Translations under genes and position numbers: made by a program
Notes under the pieces: generated by a model
Databases searched by the model: none
The model's input: only the letters and a program-made list of their open reading frames with translations
Told to the model about the DNA's origin: nothing
Shown: in pieces, positions 5,421 through 7,294 of the stretch
Position numbering within the stretch: the stretch's first letter is position 1
How the letters are laid out: each line of letters begins with the position of its first letter
Assembly: GCA_018710805.1 (NCBI GenBank)
Contig: DVJG01000212.1
Span: 1-7,294, forward strand
DNA from: Candidatus Faecousia faecipullorum
GTDB lineage: Bacteria; Bacillota; Clostridia; Oscillospirales; Oscillospiraceae
Direction of reading: 5' to 3'
Length of the DNA: 7,294 nucleotides

Positions 5421-5930
5421 TTACAGGAAGCGTCGGTATTTCAGAAACGTGTACGCCTTCCCGTCCCGCTCCAGAATTTCCTCTTCTGCGCCCACCTGGG
5501 TAAAGCCCAGGGACCTGGCCAGGGCATTGGAGGCGGCGTTGTCTGCACGGGCGGTGTATAAAAATTCCCTGGCGCCGAAGGTCTCCTTACAGTAGGCCAG
5601 CAGGGCTTTCAGAATCTGCTTGCCATAGCCTCTTCCCACATACTTTGGCCCCAGGCAGATGCCAATTTCCTTCCAGACCCCAGGGGCCGCTTCCTCCGCT
5701 CCGGCAAACCCAATGGCTTTGCCACTTGCCTTTTCGTAGACCAGACAGGCGTGGTGGTTTTTCTGAAAGGCCATGGTTTTCTCCATGCGGACCTTTGCGT
5801 CTTCCTCGCTGGTAGTGACGCTCCACAGCATATACTTGGCGCTGTCCCATTGGGACCAGACATTTTCGTACATATCCGGCCAGTCGGAAAATTTTGCCTT
5901 GGACAGAATCAAATCTTCGGTTTCAATCAT
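5421..5930 (-). CDS. GNAT family N-acetyltransferase (RimJ/RimL type)
   Basis: A 169-aa single-domain acetyltransferase that would transfer an acetyl group from acetyl-CoA to an amine on an unknown substrate, in the cytosol. It shows the opening ETEDLILSKAKFSDW usual for the RimJ/RimL-like branch, the pyrophosphate-binding loop of motif A (VGRGYGK, residues 98-104) after the strand EIGICLGPKY, and the later segment NAASNALARSLGF (131-143) that packs near the coenzyme. Length is normal for the family. The ATG at 5930 follows GAGG at about six bases. It begins a probable two-gene unit with the DUF3786 gene 30 bases downstream. Similar small acetyltransferases include ribosomal-protein, antibiotic and small-metabolite enzymes, and the sequence does not tell which. 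Confidence 0.9.
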   Translation of the reverse strand: MIETEDLILSKAKFSDWPDMYENVWSQWDSAKYMLWSVTTSEEDAKVRMEKTMAFQKNHHACLVYEKASGKAIGFAGAEEAAPGVWKEIGICLGPKYVGRGYGKQILKALLAYCKETFGAREFLYTARADNAASNALARSLGFTQVGAEEEILERDGKAYTFLKYRRFL

Positions 5931-5973
5931 AACTTACCTCAATCCAATGGTACTTTCAGCATAGCAGCTTGCC

Positions 5974-6001
5974 TTCATAGATTCCATTCCTTTTGTGTAA
6001 A
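5974..6001 (-). promoter_or_regulatory. Possible promoter of the GNAT-DUF3786 unit
   Basis: On the minus strand TTTACA (6001-5996), 16 bp, TATGAA (5979-5974) is an acceptable but weak sigma-A promoter lying between the Rrf2 terminator hairpin and the GNAT start. An alternative is an extended -10, TGCTATGCT, slightly closer to the gene (5967-5959) with no good -35 box. Confidence 0.35.
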
Positions 6002-6036
6002 GCATCCCCGTTTCCCCATGATGCAGGGAAACGGGG
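6000..6036 (-). terminator. Terminator hairpin after the iron-sulfur operon
   Basis: CCCCGTTTCCC and GGGAAACGGGG form 11 perfect pairs (6006-6016 with 6026-6036) with a 9-base loop, nine bases beyond the Rrf2 stop. The minus-strand tail is ATGCTTT rather than a clean T-run, so termination may be incomplete. Position and stem strength still favour this role. Confidence 0.6.
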
Positions 6037-6044
6037 ACAGAGGC

Positions 6045-6458
6045 TTATTCTTTACTGTCTTTTATGAGGTCCGCAATGGTGATGCCCTCAAAGAATTCGT
6101 CAATCATCTTGTCCAGCTTATCCCACATGGGCTTTGCCTGGCAGCACTCCGACCGGGAGCAGGCGGCGGCGCCCTGGGTGGTACAGGACACGGCGCTGAG
6201 GCCCCCTTCCGTGAGCTTTAAAATGCTTCCCACGGTGTACGCCTCCGGCTTCCGGTTCAGGCGGTAGCCGCCGCCCTTGCCGTGGACGGCGTCCACGAAT
6301 CCGGCTTTTGAGAGGGTTGTCATAATGGATTCCAGGTACTTCTGGGAGATGTCCTCTTTTTCCGCGATTTCCTTCAGAGGAATGTAGTCCTCCCCGCCCC
6401 GCTGGGCGAAGTGGACCATGACCCGCAGGGCATAGCGGCCTTTGGTGGATACGATCAT
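6045..6458 (-). CDS. Rrf2/IscR-like iron-sulfur-sensing transcription regulator
   Basis: This 137-aa Rrf2 protein begins MIVSTKGRYALRVMVHFAQ, the family's standard start. A longer in-frame reading into iscU is unlikely. The winged helix has its recognition region at about residues 27-50 (PLKEIAEKEDISQKYLESIM) and the wing GKGGGYRL at 60-67. Four cysteines follow (92, 100, 105, 106), where IscR binds a [2Fe-2S] cluster. E. coli IscR has three cysteines spaced six apart; the spacing here is C-x7-C-x4-CC, so the exact ligands are uncertain. The ATG comes one base after the iscU stop and has no ribosome binding site of its own, so translation is probably coupled to iscU. It likely controls its own operon according to iron-sulfur status. 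Rrf2 relatives such as CymR respond to cysteine metabolism instead, but CymR lacks these cysteines. Confidence 0.88.
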   Translation of the reverse strand: MIVSTKGRYALRVMVHFAQRGGEDYIPLKEIAEKEDISQKYLESIMTTLSKAGFVDAVHGKGGGYRLNRKPEAYTVGSILKLTEGGLSAVSCTTQGAAACSRSECCQAKPMWDKLDKMIDEFFEGITIADLIKDSKE

Positions 6459-6459
6459 A

Positions 6460-6888
6460 TCACTGGCAGTGGGCGCAGTGCTCGCAGTCGGGGAAGTCCT
6501 TGGGGTCATATTGGAGGCCCTTGCGGTCATAGTAGTCCTTCAGGGCGTTCTTGATGGCCTCTTCCGCCAGAACGGAGCAGTGGAGCTTGTGGGCAGGCAG
6601 ACCGTCCAGAGCCTCGGCAACGGCCTTGTTGGTCAGGGCCATGGCCTCGTGGATGGACTTGCCCTTGATCATTTCCGTCGCCATGGAGGAGGAGGCAATG
6701 GCGCTGCCGCAGCCAAAGGTCTCGAACTTCACGTCGGTGATAATGTCGTTATCGATTTTCAGGTAGATTTTCATGATGTCGCCGCACTTGGCGTTGCCAA
6801 CCTCGCCTACGCCGTCGGCGTTCTCAATGACGCCCACGTTTCTGGGGTGGGTAAAATGGTCCATGACTTTTTCAGAGTACAATGCCAT
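6460..6888 (-). CDS. iscU: Iron-sulfur cluster assembly scaffold IscU/NifU
   Basis: A 142-aa scaffold on which sulfur from the desulfurase and iron are assembled into [2Fe-2S] clusters before transfer to target proteins. The three invariant cysteines are present (C35 in NAKCGD, C60 in FGCGSAIASS, C104 in LHCSVLAEEA), with the conserved D37 next to the first. The LPAHK stretch (97-101) stands where IscU of bacteria with HscA has LPPVK. An extra CxxCxxC motif (135, 138, 141) ends the protein. The ATG at 6888 follows AAGGAG at eight bases. It lies 33 bases after the desulfurase gene and one base before the Rrf2 gene, so all three should be one operon. In clostridia it is commonly called NifU, though it lacks the central and C-terminal domains of true NifU. 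Confidence 0.95.
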   Translation of the reverse strand: MALYSEKVMDHFTHPRNVGVIENADGVGEVGNAKCGDIMKIYLKIDNDIITDVKFETFGCGSAIASSSMATEMIKGKSIHEAMALTNKAVAEALDGLPAHKLHCSVLAEEAIKNALKDYYDRKGLQYDPKDFPDCEHCAHCQ

Positions 6889-6921
6889 GATAATTTCTCC
6901 TTTATATGAATAGATGAATGT

Positions 6922-7294
6922 TTACAGGATAAACTGCCGCTTTCCGGTCTGCAGATCCCGCCAGACCGGGGACATATTCCGCAGGTACTCCACTACCTCG
7001 GGAACGACCTTCAGAATGTGGTCCATTTCCTCGTCGGTGTTGTACTCGCTGAGGGACAGCCGCAGGGAGCCGTGGGCCACGTCATGGACCCGGCCGATGG
7101 CCAGCAGCACGTGGCTGGGGTCCAGAGAGCCGGAGGTGCAGGCGGAGCCGGAGGAGGCGCAGACCCCTTTGGCGTCCAGCAGGAGCAGCAGGCTTTCGCC
7201 TTCGATGCCCTCAAAGCAGAAGCTGACGTTGCCGGGAAGGCGATTCACCGGATCGCCGTTCAGGGCGCTGTGAGGGATTTTGCTGAGGCCCGCA
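6922..7294 (-). CDS. iscS: Cysteine desulfurase (NifS/IscS), C-terminal part, cut by window edge
   Basis: The last 123 residues are visible; the pyridoxal-phosphate lysine region lies outside the window. The enzyme removes sulfur from L-cysteine as a persulfide and passes it to the scaffold encoded next. The segment begins AGLSKIPHSALNGDPVNRLPGN, typical of NifS, and holds the mobile catalytic loop SSGSACTSGS, whose cysteine is encoded at 7138-7140; that loop marks group I desulfurases. It continues with SHVLLAIG and HGSLRLSL, which are conserved family segments. The stop TAA is at 6924-6922, 33 bases before iscU. An apparent GTG start at 7248 is only an internal codon, because the frame stays open and homologous upstream of it. 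Promoter and upstream neighbours are not in the window. Confidence 0.95.
   Translation of the reverse strand, partial: AGLSKIPHSALNGDPVNRLPGNVSFCFEGIEGESLLLLLDAKGVCASSGSACTSGSLDPSHVLLAIGRVHDVAHGSLRLSLSEYNTDEEMDHILKVVPEVVEYLRNMSPVWRDLQTGKRQFIL

Noticed and set aside
6459..6530. Longer start for the Rrf2 gene (24 extra residues)
   Set aside because: The extension lies inside iscU, reads as low-complexity Thr/Ala/Ser, and Rrf2 proteins begin at the MIVSTKGRYAL motif.

Overview
The window looks like a chromosomal segment of a Gram-positive, fairly GC-rich gut clostridium, probably Oscillospiraceae/Ruminococcaceae-like. The reasons are AGGAGG-type ribosome binding sites, a NifS/NifU/Rrf2 iron-sulfur cluster, a queT gene under a preQ1 riboswitch, and a DUF3786 gene. 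This placement is inferred from gene content; no species can be named.

Layout. (1) Bases 2-1183 (+) are the C-terminal part of a P-loop ATPase, visibly more AT-rich than the rest and probably foreign. (2) Bases 1184-2206 hold no convincing gene. They contain two hairpins that read as terminators only on the minus strand (1276-1298, 1339-1368). They also contain a 450-bp array of three ~152-bp units, each a U-tailed hairpin followed by a predicted three-way-junction fold. (3) Bases 2207-2509 (+) encode an unrecognised 100-aa protein, which converges on a MATE efflux gene across a shared 15-bp-stem terminator. (4) Bases 2547-7294 are all minus strand. In transcription order they are iscS (cut by the window edge), iscU/nifU, an Rrf2/IscR-like regulator, then a GNAT acetyltransferase, a DUF3786 protein, queT and the MATE transporter.

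How the parts work together. The desulfurase, scaffold and Rrf2 regulator form one tightly packed iron-sulfur operon; the regulator is last, with its ATG one base after the iscU stop. GNAT and DUF3786 form a second small unit. queT has its own perfect-consensus promoter (TTGACA, 17 bp, TATAAT), whose -35 box overlaps the DUF3786 stop codon. The promoter is followed by a preQ1-I aptamer, competing helices and an intrinsic terminator, so queuosine-precursor uptake is probably controlled by transcription attenuation. The MATE gene has its own promoter and a TTG start.

The most unusual element is the structured repeat array. Its substitutions keep base pairing in the plus-strand RNA (G-U wobbles) but would break it in the minus-strand RNA, which hints at a plus-strand structured RNA.
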